Below, in pieces: positions 51,550 through 60,508 of a stretch of DNA of 64,000 bases. The notes beneath the pieces are model-generated. The model had not been told where the DNA came from and searched no databases. It saw only the letters and a program-made list of their open reading frames with translations. The stretch comes from Stramonita haemastoma (Eukaryota > Mollusca > Gastropoda > Neogastropoda > Muricidae): assembly GCA_030674155.1 (NCBI GenBank), contig CM060342.1, positions 20,189,476-20,253,475 of the forward strand. Reading direction: 5' to 3'. Position 1 is the first letter of the stretch, and each line of letters opens with the position of its first letter. The position numbers were made by a program, and so were the translations under genes.

Positions 51550-51811
51550 AAGAATGGTCACACATGCAAAAATCTCACCATTGGTGACACCTTGAAGCTC
51601 TAGCCAAGGAACCAAACATTTTTTTCTCTTCTTAGCTACGTTAAAAAACAACAATGCATATATCATCATACAAAAAGGAACTGATTAAAAAAAAAAGACG
51701 TTTGATGTCTGACCAAAATGACAAAATTTTTTTAAATACAACCAAACCAAATCTGTCTCCATCTAAAATCCCAGATTGTGATGAGATGTTAAATGAAATC
51801 ACTCACACACT

Positions 51812-51842
<31 letters not shown>

Positions 51843-52450
51843 CAACACACACACACCACACACCACCACAAAAAAATTACAAAACAGCATACACACGGGG
51901 ACTGGATGAAAAAAAGCACATGAGTGCTTATTCCATTATCCTAGATATAAAAGAATAAAATAAAATAGAATAAAAAAAATAACAATAAATAAATAACAAA
52001 TAAATAAAACCAAATAAAATAAAAAATTAAAAAAATAAATAATTTTTTTTTAAAAAACACAAACATACACACACACACACTCACGGGGACTGGATGTAAA
52101 AAAGCACACGAGTGCTTATTCTATTATCCTCAATATAAAAGAGTAAATAAAATAACAAATTAAAAAATAACACATACACACACAAACACATGCACAAACT
52201 ATACCTTCCCATAAAACTGGGGAAAAGAAAAGGGGGGGGTGGGTGGAAGAAATCCAAGGACACCAACTAACCTATTGCCCGAGACACAGCCACACTGCCA
52301 TTGACGCGCCAAACCCCAAAGGCGTTGGTCACAAACCCTCCCAGCTCCTCAATACATCTCCTCTCATCCTGAAATTGTCAAACAACAACATCAACAGATT
52401 ATATACATGTATGTATTTTGGATCCTGTTAACTCCAACCCATCCTTTTTA
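51550..52450 (+). mobile_element. Spacer, two SINE-A tails, and TATACC element
   Basis: Conserved spacer to about 51,780, (CA)n with acc interruptions to 51,870, a SINE-A tail (51,897), A/T-rich filler of ataaataa words (51,960-52,060), a second SINE-A tail (52,084), then the TATACC element (about 52,197-52,450). The doubled tail suggests a tandem slip of the composite's left half. Confidence 0.75.
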
Positions 52451-52459
52451 ACCAAGTCA

Positions 52460-52612
52460 AATGAGGTTGGTTTTTAAAAATTTATTTATTTATTCATTAA
52501 TATTGAGGATAATGGAGTAAGCATTTGTGTGCTTTTTTACATCCAGTCCCCGTGTGTATGCAGTTTTGTAAATCTTGTTATCTGTTCCCACCAGCACACA
52601 ATGGCTTCCTCT
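52460..52612 (-). mobile_element. SINE-A fragment, inverted
   Basis: Tail and part of the body (cttttttacatccagtcccc, ccagcacacaatggcttcct). It stops before the core and head, replaced by unrelated sequence at 52,613. Confidence 0.75.
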
Positions 52613-52689
52613 TGGATTGTTACCTTCAGAGTCGATCACACATATGTAATATATGTTACAGCTTTTTCTTGTGCAACATTATCAACTTT

Positions 52690-52950
52690 GTTCACATTTC
52701 AGGAGAAAAGTGGCAGGATGGTTTAAGACATTCCCCTGTCTAACATGTAAACTGAGGTTCTGGGTTTGATTCCCAGTCTCACCCTTTCTTCCCAGTTTGA
52801 TGAAAAAAAAAAATGAACTGAATGTCAAAGTCCTTCAGATGAGACAATAAACCCAGGCCCTGTGTGCAAACGCATACAGAACATCTTGTGCATATGTTAA
52901 AAACCTGTCCCACCTTTCAAAAGAGCAGGCCATTTCATGCCAATATGTAC
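52690..52950 (+). mobile_element. SINE-B, diverged
   Basis: Head aagtggcaggatggtttaag, B-box-like ggttctgggtttgattccca, core gtccttcagatgagacaata, and cccaggccctgtgtgc. It is more diverged than the cluster copies, so probably older. Confidence 0.75.
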
Positions 52951-53512
52951 AATATTACACTTCTGTGCACTTAACAAACTTGTGGTAAGACATAGACATC
53001 TGAAATGCAGTATATAGGTAAGATATTGATTGAATATTCCTTGTTTTCAAAAGACAAAAAACCAGTTAAACAAAAAGTATGCCTCATCAAGACATATAAA
53101 ACAATAGGTGTTATGAGGACATTGTGTGACACATCCTTGAAGTACAATTGCACACAAACATTAATAAACACATTAGCTAGGCATCAGTTCTTTATTCAAC
53201 ACTTACATGTATGAATTTGTGTCCATTCCATATATATTTTGCTGGTTTATTGCATACAACATACTTTTACCTGTGATTGGTGACAAATAAGGTGACAACG
53301 ACACAACATTTTGTGACCAGACATGTAAACTTGCCTTAAAATGCAAGTACAAAGATATATCTAGCTTGTGACAAAATTTCAGCTTGATAGCTTGTCATGC
53401 ACACAGACAATTGTCTCAGGAGTAGACTATGTCAGTTTGGGGTAGAAAACTTTCAAAGAATTCAAAATCTACAGGCAGTTTAGCTCTGTAGAATTCAACA
53501 ACAAGAGGGTTA
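52951..53512. other. Unassigned AT-rich spacer
   Basis: No gene or repeat family recognised. Short open frames of up to 69 codons have no features. Confidence 0.5.
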
Positions 53513-53790
53513 AGGGGAGTGGAGTCAGTACTGATGTTAATTCCAGAGGAAATTTCCCTAAAACAGGCACCTCCATGGTGGCTTGATCCTGAACCCTCAG
53601 ATCACGAGCACAAAGCTCTGGCCACTAGGCTATCCCACCCCCTTGCCCTGGAATTAACATTGGTGCTGACTCCACTCCTCTCAAAGTCCTTTGCACAAGA
53701 CGACCCAGGTCCAATGTGCAAAAGCAAGCAGAATGTCTTGCCTAGAGGCTAAAACCATATCCACCTTTTAGAGTAGGCCATCTTTACATT
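53513..53790. mobile_element. Head-to-head pair of decayed SINE-A copies
   Basis: An inverted SINE-A 5' part (53,513-53,637, ending in ccactaggctatccc) is followed at about 53,643 by a forward SINE-A body (attaacattggtgctgactc, caaagtcctttgcac). The arms around 53,516-53,548 and 53,646-53,682 are complementary and could fold into a hairpin. Confidence 0.7.
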
Positions 53791-54337
53791 AAAAAAAAAA
53801 TGTTGGTGTGCAATAACCATCCATCAACAATGCATGTGACATGTACAATTATGGTCAAAAATTCATGTGTAGTATGTCAATGTGTTCGAGGCAAAACAAA
53901 ATCCAAATTCAAAATGTACTATAGTACTTTATATTAAACACTCGTAGAACATATTTCTAAAAAAATATGATCCATTGATAGTTGGTGATCAAAAATCCAG
54001 GGAAAGAAGTTACAGAGCAGTTAAATACACAAATGTTGTCTCAGAAAACTACAGACAACAACAACAACAAAGATACTAGAGGAGTTAAAAGGATGAGACG
54101 AGCTATCTCCATCCTGTATTTATTTTTTAAATCAGCAAAGATGGAATGCAGCTACCTTAACACTATCCCAACGTTAAAGGAGAGAACCCCTCTTTCCCAG
54201 TACATGTGCACTGCACATTTGTATGCTTCTGTAACCCAGTAGTGGGTGATACACAGGGAAGGGTTAATAGCTGGTTGGTTACCCAATAACAAGTTACCCA
54301 TAGAGAAAACCTTAATGGTGGGTAAAAACAGTCGCAT
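53791..54337. other. Unassigned sequence left of the tandem duplication
   Basis: AT-rich, with no recognised gene or repeat. It ends with cagtcGCAT, whose last four bases are the microhomology used at the duplication junction. Exons following C1 would lie to the left, but none is visible here or elsewhere in the window. Confidence 0.5.
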
Positions 54338-54517
54338 ACACCAAAATCACCATTACCGATTGGTGAACAAAAAAGAAGCAAGACAAAAAAAAAAAAAGGT
54401 TCACCTGTTCCTCAACCTGAACCTGTTCACCTGAATCTTGGAGCTCTTGTCGAGGAATGCGAAAAAAACCATAACAAAGAAAAAGGAAGAAACAAAAAGA
54501 AAACGAAAAAACCTCAC

Positions 54518-54706
54518 CTGTTCCTCCGCCTTCTTGGCAAACTGCCGGTCAGTCAGGCTGTAGGCTCGCTTGAAGGCCAGTTGGGGGTTGGAGGCCAAGT
54601 TGGGGTCACGCAGAAGGTCGACGTGCAGCTGGCTGGCGGAGAACGTGGCGGCCTCAGAGCCCGCGTGGCCATCGAACACCGTGTAGTACGACTGACTAGG
54701 GCTGTC
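54518..54706 (-). CDS. PP2C phosphatase exon C1 (PPM1E/F-type)
   Basis: Exon of 189 bp (63 codons, phase 0 at both ends) of a Mg/Mn-dependent Ser/Thr protein phosphatase. It begins DSPSQSYYTVFDGHAG: the FDGH motif supplies a metal-binding Asp and adjacent Gly of the PP2C active site, and VFDGH(G/A)G is diagnostic. The rest (LHVDLLRDPNL, AFKRAYSLTDRQFAKKAEEQ) matches the helical segment that follows in PPM1E/PPM1F (POPX) relatives. The donor after GAACAG is GTGAGG. Its 3' splice site is repeated three times; only the innermost copy (ending at 54,706) leaves the frame open. It differs from C2 at four residues, including T for A before VFDGH. Subfamily assignment rests on remembered similarity. 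Confidence 0.85.
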
Positions 54707-54831
54707 CTGTGTCAGCACAGTGGCCATCGAACACCGCGTAGTACGACTGACTAGGGCTGTCCTGTGTCAGCACAGTGGCCATCGAACACCACGTAGTATG
54801 ACTGACTAGGGCTGTCCTGTGTCAGCACAGT
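54667..54831 (-). repeat. 55-bp tandem repeat x3 spanning the exon C1 acceptor
   Basis: Three copies of a 55-bp unit (starting at 54,667, 54,722 and 54,777). Each contains the intron end tgctgacacag and the first 42 or so bases of exon C. The candidate exon starts are therefore 54,706, 54,761 and 54,816. As 55 is not a multiple of three, use of either outer site leads within 22 codons to TAG. Confidence 0.9.
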
Positions 54832-54956
54832 GTGCATAGCAATGAAGACACAGCAACAGGAAAAATACACATTGAAAATATTTTCTCTTCCTTGCTCCCC
54901 TTCCCTTTCCCTCTTTTCTCTGTCTGTCTATATTCTCTCTCTCTCTCTATCTCAAA

Positions 54957-55043
<87 letters not shown>

Positions 55044-55469
55044 CATTACACAGCACACACTGTTGAACACGTTAAAACAAACTAAAAAAAAGAAAACAAA
55101 CAAACTTTGAACACGTTTGAACGCTTGCCTTAACAAAGTGCAAGTATAAAGTACCCACTTTCTTCATGGAAAAGATTCAATGATGATTAATTCCCCACAT
55201 ACTCAAGTTTACGCTAACCCTCCAAATCAGTGTTACAGCTAAACTTTTCCTTGAAGATTTCAGTGAAAAATACAAGAACTTTTATGCAAATGTCTTTATT
55301 GGAAAAAAAAATCACTGACAAGTTTACTTTATGACAATTATTCAGAAATTTGTGTTTAATCAGTAAACAGTTAAAGGGTAAAAACTCTAGTCAAGCAACA
55401 TGGCTGATCTAACAGCCTGAGTAATTTCCCTTCATATGGCCACAGTTTGAATATTTTAAAAAATGAAAG
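54832..55469. other. Intron sequence with CT and CA microsatellites
   Basis: Contains a CT-rich stretch (54,900-54,964) and (CA)n (54,966-55,042), then AT-rich sequence homologous to the right unit at 59,207-59,540. No exon seen. Confidence 0.7.
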
Positions 55470-55855
55470 CCAGGACAGCCTAGTGGTTAGAGCATTTAGG
55501 TTTGTGATCCAACAGTGTGCGTATAAGCCACTACTGAGACATCAGATCAAACAACTTTTTTTTCATCAGGTGTTAACATCATTACAGACTCCACTCCCCT
55601 CAAAGTCCTTCAGATGAGACAGTAAACCCAGGTCCTGTGTACAAATGTATGCAGAACATCTTAACAAAGAATTTTTTGTCCTCAGGAGTAAATATCAGTA
55701 CAGACTCCAATCCCCTCAAAGTCCTTCAGATGAGACAATAAACCCAGGTCCTGTGTACAAATGTATGCAGAACATCTTATGTGCACGATTAATAAACCCC
55801 TTTCTTCCTTTCAGGAGAGTAGGCCATTGTATGCCACTAAGAACACTAAGAACTG
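55470..55855 (+). mobile_element. Old SINE-A-like copy with internal duplication
   Basis: A-box match agcctagtggttagagc at 55,480. B-box decayed. About 100 bp of the core (from ttaacatcattacagactcc to gcagaacatctta) is repeated in tandem. The same SINE without that inner repeat is in the right unit at 59,550, so the insertion predates the duplication and the inner repeat postdates it. Confidence 0.75.
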
Positions 55856-55966
55856 ATGACAAAATCTAAACAAAAAAAAAGAAAAGAAAAAAGTAACCCA
55901 TGCACACTAGCATCACATCTAGATATCATCCCTGAAGTTGAAATCGGCTGCCTAAATTACTGGTGG

Positions 55967-55969
<3 letters not shown>

Positions 55970-56031
<62 letters not shown>
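55970..56031. repeat. (CA)n microsatellite next to exon B1
   Basis: About 30 CA repeats lying immediately 3' of the B1 donor on the sense (minus) strand, where it reads (TG)n. Intronic (TG)n beside a 5' splice site can influence splicing in animals; that is only a possibility here. Confidence 0.95.
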
Positions 56032-56032
<1 letters not shown>

Positions 56033-56035
56033 TAC

Positions 56036-56244
56036 CTGCAGCTGGAAAAGCGTGTTGAGATCAGGCAGAACGACGTGACTATCTTCCATGCGGTGACGCG
56101 TGTTCTTGATGGCGTGCACCGACACGGGCAGTGAGGGTGGGGGTGGGGGCGGGGCCACATAGCTTGGCAGTTGGTGGTTCCATTCCCGGCACACGCGGTA
56201 CACCTGCAGCTCTGTCTCTCTGTGCAGGTGCCTCAGCTCCACAC
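56036..56244 (-). CDS. PP2C phosphatase exon B1 (intact copy)
   Basis: Exon of 209 bp between acceptor tgtggacag and donor GTAATG. It starts in phase 1 (completing an Arg codon with the last C of exon A) and ends in phase 0. Translation runs VELRHLHRETELQVYRVCRE, a six-Pro linker, then VSVHAIKNTRHRMEDSHVVL and PDLNTLFQLQ. The S-x-H-A-I-K/R-N-x-R-x-x-MED-x-H-V block is the first PP2C catalytic motif as found in PPM1E/PPM1F; the Arg and Glu-Asp serve phosphate and metal binding in the family. It joins in frame to exon C (LQ then DSPSQSYY). No internal stop. This is the only usable B copy. Confidence 0.85.
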
Positions 56245-56472
56245 CTGTCCACACACACACACAAACACGCGTGCAATGTTTTGTTGTTGTTTTTTTTCAT
56301 GCAATATTTGTTGTTAATGCTTTTTGTTTCTGGTTTGGTTTTATTTCAAGAAAATTGTGATCAATACAGTTTTTGTCTGAGCATTCTTTAATATGGGCTC
56401 AAAGTGTGTGTGTGCGCACACAAACATACAAGATCAAGCCACGCATGCACACATGCATATGATATATATGCA

Positions 56473-56507
<35 letters not shown>

Positions 56508-56578
56508 ACGCACGCGCGCTGCGTGTGTGTGTGCGTGCCCGTGTATGTAGGGCTGTCAGGGTGCCGATTGTTGATGTT

Positions 56579-56610
<32 letters not shown>

Positions 56611-56809
56611 GGGGGGGGGGAGCGTGCGTAAGCGCCTATAGGATTGGAATGAAGTGGGGGGACAGGGAGTGAAGTCAGAAGTGTGTAGGAAAGAGAGGTG
56701 TTTAACAAAAGTAGATCGTGGAGAAAATAAATTGGGGGCGATCATTTTTACAGTAAGGGACTTGTGTCTACTGTTATTGTGTTAAATTATTCAGCTGACA
56801 ATTTTCGCG
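56245..56809. other. Intron with microsatellites; exon A is absent here
   Basis: Homologous to 60,509-60,690 at its left and to 62,823 onward at its right. Between them lie only (TG)n (about 56,476-56,510), (GA)n and a poly-G run (56,578-56,622). The right unit has about 1.9 kb more at this place, including exon A. Confidence 0.75.
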
Positions 56810-57040
56810 ATGTGCTCAAAGCACGCAACACTACCACAGTGTTCCCAGTTTCGAGTGTTAGACCTGTCGAATTTCTATGTACTGGGGGAAAAGAAAAACT
56901 GCACATACCTCGTTCGCGCCGGTGACTTTATAGCTAAGAACTTGACCAGTTTTGTCACACGATGCTTCACTAGTGTGTCAAAATGTACCGAAGATGAAGT
57001 CAAAATCAAATGCAGTACACTACAGGCTACCTGTTTGTGA
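56810..57040 (+). CDS. Small open frame, 76 codons, duplicated
   Basis: ATG-to-TGA frame starting MCSKHATLPQCSQFRVLDL, with a paralogous copy at 63,012. The two agree in length and frame over the first 68 or so codons. Differences include both silent changes and Y/F, A/L, S/V and F/T replacements; the last codons differ because of an 8-bp deletion. No domain, signal peptide or membrane segment is recognised. It lies on the strand opposite the phosphatase exons. It may be a genuine small exon or just conserved because the duplication is young. Confidence 0.3.
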   Translation: MCSKHATLPQCSQFRVLDLSNFYVLGEKKNCTYLVRAGDFIAKNLTSFVTRCFTSVSKCTEDEVKIKCSTLQATCL

Positions 57041-57216
57041 GCGACATGATTTCAGCGCCATGTGTGGTGAATTCCGGTGTACGGTTGTCATTCGGTTAAA
57101 AAACACAAGGTTTTTGTTGTTTTCTGTGCTAAAGTTGAAGATTTGTTTTTTCTGAGTAGCATCTTGGTTTCTTAGTCTGACTGGACGAGTCCAAATTTGA
57201 CGTAATTTCATGCCTG

Positions 57217-57620
57217 AGATGTTGTCGATTTCGTTTTCGACATGTTTTCTCGTGAGGTCTCGCCGTGTAACGCGGAGGTGGGAAGAGTTACGTCCCTTAT
57301 ACTCCCCCCCCCCCCCCCCGCACGTTTCCTTCTATTTTCATATCTCACTCTTGCATTTGTACTGCACGTACTAAACCATCCAAAGAAACAAAACAAAACA
57401 AAAAACCCCAAACCTTTGTGAAAGACTAGCCCCCGAATCAAAACTGTGGATGAGATGAACAAATTTGGTATGCTTGAACTTTATTTTCAACAAACACTGT
57501 ACCCCCTCAAGTCCTTCCTCATCTGCTAGGTAACCCATCACACTATGCATGCCCCGGGTCAACACAGCAGGAACACAAGCAATTCTCATTTGATCATTTC
57601 CAACTTTCTTATCACTACCT
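57217..57620. other. Left-unit-only segment
   Basis: About 400 bp, including a poly-C run (57,304-57,319), present in the left unit but missing in the right one, where catgcc joins directly to tcaaccccaaaac (63,412). Either a deletion on the right or an insertion on the left. No recognised element ends. Confidence 0.5.
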
Positions 57621-57939
57621 GGCCTCAACCTCCCAAAACAAGCACACTGCATTTTCTCATACTTTCAAAATCGGTGAAACCACCAAACATGTTTCCTACC
57701 GCCACTCTGTACAAGATGCTGCATACACCAAAATCACCATTGCCGATTGGTGAACCTTGGAACTCCAGTCAACGTAGGGGAAAAAAAACACAAAAAAGAA
57801 GCAAGACAAAAAAAAAAAAAGGTTCACCTGTTCCTCAACCTGAACCTTGAACCTGAATCTTGGAGCTCTTGTCGAGGAATGGGAAAAAAAACATAACAAA
57901 GAAAAAGGAAGAAACAAAAAGAAAACAGAAAAACCTCAC

Positions 57940-58128
57940 CTGTTCCTCCGCCTTCTTGGCAAACTGCCGGTCAGTCAGGCTGTAGGCTCGCGTGAAGGCC
58001 AGTTGGGGGTTGGAGGCCAAGTTGGGGTCACGCAGAAGGTTGACGTGCAGCTGGCTGGCGGAGAACATGGCGGCCTCAGAGCCCGCGTGGCCATCGAACA
58101 CCGCGTAGTACGACTGACTAGGGCTGTC
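57940..58128 (-). CDS. PP2C phosphatase exon C2 (paralogous copy)
   Basis: A 189-bp copy of exon C, open throughout in phase 0, with donor GTGAGG. It starts DSPSQSYYAVFDGHAG and differs from C1 by A for T before VFDGH, M for T, N for D in LHVNLL, and T for K in AFTRAYS. Its acceptor region is repeated twice (55 bp). Spliced after B2 it would be unreachable because B2 stops. Spliced to B1 downstream, its phase-0 end would not match the phase-1 start of B1. So although intact, it appears stranded unless spliced from an exon not seen here. Confidence 0.8.
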
Positions 58129-58198
58129 CTGTGTCAGCACAGTGGCCATCGAACACCGCGTAGTACGACTGACTAGGGCTGTCCTGTGTCAGCACAGT
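58089..58198 (-). repeat. 55-bp tandem repeat x2 spanning the exon C2 acceptor
   Basis: Two copies of the same 55-bp unit as at 54,667 (starts 58,089 and 58,144), giving candidate exon starts at 58,128 and 58,183. The outer one leads to TAG after about 21 codons. The extra third copy in C1 arose, or one here was lost, after the large duplication. Confidence 0.9.
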
Positions 58199-58434
58199 GT
58201 GCATAGCAATGAAGACACAGCAACAGGAAAAATACACATTGAAAATATTTTCTCTTCCTTGCTCCCCTTCCCTTCCCCTCTGCTCTCCCTCCATTCTCTC
58301 TCTCTCTCTCTGTCTCTCTCTCTCTCTGTCTCTCTGTTCTGTTTCTCACACACTGACACAGACACAGACACATACACACAGGGTGCCTGGTTAGGGGAGT
58401 AATGTGCATTGCGCTCAGTGATCTGCTGACCTGA
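58199..58434. other. Intron with (CT)n tract
   Basis: Homologous to the left unit, with CT-rich sequence at 58,280-58,350 and CA-rich sequence beyond it. No exon. Confidence 0.7.
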
Positions 58435-58721
58435 CCTGAATCTCGTTCAAGAGGATTTTTCCTTTGGAGGTTAACATCAGAGCCGATCTACTTCCCCCAA
58501 TAGTCTCTTTAGAAGAGAGACATAAAACTGAGAACCTGTGTGCGTAACATCTTGCGCACATGTTAAAACTTCGTTCCGCTTTTTGGAAGAGTAGGTTATT
58601 GTGTACTGGTGGGAACAGATGACGAAATTGACAAAACTGCATACACATGGAGACTGGATGTAAAAAAGCATGTGAGGGCTTATTCCATTATCCTCAAAAT
58701 AAAATGAATAAAAAATAAATA

Positions 58722-58771
<50 letters not shown>
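58435..58771 (+). mobile_element. SINE-A, 5'-truncated, followed by (CA)n
   Basis: Begins in the SINE body (ggatttttcctttggaggtt) and continues through core (catcttgcgcacatgttaaa) and tail (gactggatgtaaaaaagcat) to (CA)n at 58,725-58,771. It is missing from the equivalent place in the left unit, which has only (CA)n. Confidence 0.8.
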
Positions 58772-58772
<1 letters not shown>

Positions 58773-59079
58773 CACACAAAACAGTTGTACAAAAAGAAAG
58801 TGTTGGTATTGAAATTTCATTAAGCACACACATGTATGATGTACATACCACCTCTCCCTTGACACAAAATATACACATCTACAGAAACTTCATGGTTTTT
58901 TTTTTCATGCTTAAATTATACATTTGTAAAAATTCAGGCTATATGAAAGGGCTCGGAGATTGTAACAGTAAAAATGACAATGAATGTTATTTGTTTTTTT
59001 TTGTTTTTTTTAAAAACTGAAATCAGCGAATGCTACAACAAAACACCACCAAAAACTTTGGACACATTTGAACGTTTAT
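58772..59079. other. Right-unit-only AT-rich segment
   Basis: No counterpart found in the left unit and no gene or repeat recognised, except long T runs near 58,896 and 58,990-59,010. Confidence 0.5.
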
Positions 59080-59206
59080 TTATTTATTTTATTTTATTTT
59101 ATCTATTCTTTTATATCGAGAATAATGGAATAAGCACTCATGTGCTTTTTTTATATCCAGTCCCCATGTTTATGCAGTTTAATAAATTTTGTCATCTGTT
59201 CCCAAT
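59080..59206 (-). mobile_element. SINE-A 3' tail insertion, inverted
   Basis: Tail sequence (aataatggaataagcactc, tatccagtccccatg) lies between words that are nearly adjacent in the left unit (tttgaacg and caaggtgcaagtacaaag). Confidence 0.75.
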
Positions 59207-59549
59207 GTGACAAGGTGCAAGTACAAAGTACCCATCTACTAATTCACTAAAAAAAATTCAATACGATTAATTTCCCACACACTCAAGTTTCCTCAACCTC
59301 CCAAATTAGTGTTACAGCTAAAAAAAAATTTCCCATTTAGTAAAAAATGAAAGAACTTTTATACAAACGTCTTTATAGGAGAAAAAAATCACTGACAAGT
59401 TTACTTTTTGACAATTATTCAGAAATTTGTGTCTAATCAGTAAACAGTTAAAGGGTAAAAACTCTAGTCAGGCAACATGGCTGATCTAACAGCCTGAGTA
59501 GTTTCCCTTCAAATGTCCACAGTTTCACTATTTTGAACATGGGGACCAG

Positions 59550-59825
59550 GACAGCCTAGTGGTTAGAGCATTTAGGCTTGTGATCCAACAGCCTGGGTAT
59601 GAGCCACTACTAAGACACCAGATCAAAGATTTTTTTGTCTTCAGCAGTTAATATCAGTACAGACTCCATTTCCCTCAAAGTCCTTCCAATAAGACAGTAA
59701 ACCCAGATCCTGTATACAAATGTGTGCACATCATCTTATGCACACGTTAATAAAATCCATTCTGCCCTTCAGAAGAGCAGGCCATTGGGTGCCACTAAGA
59801 ACAGATGACAAAATCTATAAAAAAA
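59550..59825 (+). mobile_element. Old SINE-A-like copy (shared with left unit)
   Basis: Orthologous to 55,470. A-box match agcctagtggttagagc at about 59,554, decayed B-box, core gtccttccaataagacagta. It ends in poly-A (59,820-59,830). Confidence 0.75.
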
Positions 59826-59870
59826 AAAACTATTTAAAAAAGTAATCCATGCACACTAGCATCATGGGAG

Positions 59871-60225
59871 ACGGGATAGCCTAGTGGTCAGAACATTGCG
59901 CTCGCAATTTGACGACCCAGGTTCGATTCCCTTTCGAGGAGATTTTTCTCCTGGAGTTAACATCAGTGCTGACTCCACTCTCCCACAAAGTCCTTTGGAT
60001 GAGACAATAAACGGAGGCCCCGTGTGTGAACGCACGCAGAACATCTTGCGCACACGTTAAATCCTGTTCTGCTTTTCGTAAGAGTAGGCCATCGTGTGCC
60101 GTGGGAACAGATGACATTTACAAAACTGCATACACACAGGGACTGGATGTAAAAAAGCACAAGAATGCTTATTCCATTATCCTGATATAAAAAAATTAAA
60201 ATAATTTTTTTTTTCTTTAAATGCT
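59871..60225 (+). mobile_element. SINE-A, full-length reference copy
   Basis: Best-preserved SINE-A in the window. A tRNA-like head holds the A- and B-boxes. A conserved core follows (gtcctttggatgagacaata, aggccccgtgtgtgaacg, catcttgcgcacacgttaaa), resembling the conserved central domains shared by many invertebrate SINEs, then the tail (gggactggatgtaaaaaagc) and an A/T-rich end. The left unit has an uninterrupted empty site at about 55,905-55,930. Confidence 0.9.
59877..59930 (+). promoter_or_regulatory. RNA polymerase III internal promoter of SINE-A
   Basis: A-box TAGCCTAGTGG at 59,877-59,887 and B-box GGTTCGATTCC at 59,920-59,930 both match the tRNA consensus exactly, with spacing like a tRNA gene. 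This copy looks transcription-competent. Confidence 0.85.
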
Positions 60226-60299
60226 TAGATATCATCCCTGAAGTTGAAATTGGCTGCCTAAATTACTGGTGGGCAAACACACACACACACACACATTAC

Positions 60300-60508
60300 C
60301 TGCAGCTGGAAAAGCGTGTTGAGATCAGGCAGAACGACGTGACGATCTTCCATGCGGCGACACGTGTTCTTGATGGCGTGCACCGACACGGGCAGTTAGG
60401 GTGGGGGTGGGGGCGGGGCCACATAGCTCGGCAGTTGGTGGTTCCATTCCCGGCACACCCGGTACACCTGCAGCTCTGTCTCTCTCTGCAGGTGCCTCAG
60501 CTCCACAC
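60300..60508 (-). pseudogene. PP2C phosphatase exon B2, interrupted by a stop
   Basis: A 209-bp copy of exon B with intact acceptor (tggacag) and donor (GTAATG) and the same phases. The codon after the proline linker is TAA (plus-strand tta at 60,396-60,398) where B1 has TCA (Ser), so any transcript including it stops before the catalytic motif. Beyond the stop it reads HAIKNTCRRMEDRHVVL. It has RRMEDRH, the form seen in PPM1F relatives, where B1 has HRMEDSH, but has Cys where B1 keeps Arg. Either B2 is a dead exon, or its inclusion is used as a poison exon. Confidence 0.85.

Larger units (their letters stand above)
54338..57724. repeat. Tandem duplication, left unit
   Basis: Starts acaccaaaatcaccatta and ends ccgccactctgtacaagatg plus ctgcat, directly abutting a second unit that starts acaccaaaatcaccattg (57,725). 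Homology is interrupted but collinear: C exon, ct-rich tract, old SINE, (CA)n, B exon, (GA)n/poly-G and the 76-codon frame all recur in order. Left unit is 3.4 kb against 5.8 kb for the right one because of later insertions and deletions. Confidence 0.85.

Noticed and set aside
59877..59930. Functional tRNA gene
   Set aside because: A- and B-boxes match perfectly, but the sequence continues into a SINE core and tail and the cloverleaf arms do not pair as in a tRNA gene. It is a tRNA-derived SINE head.
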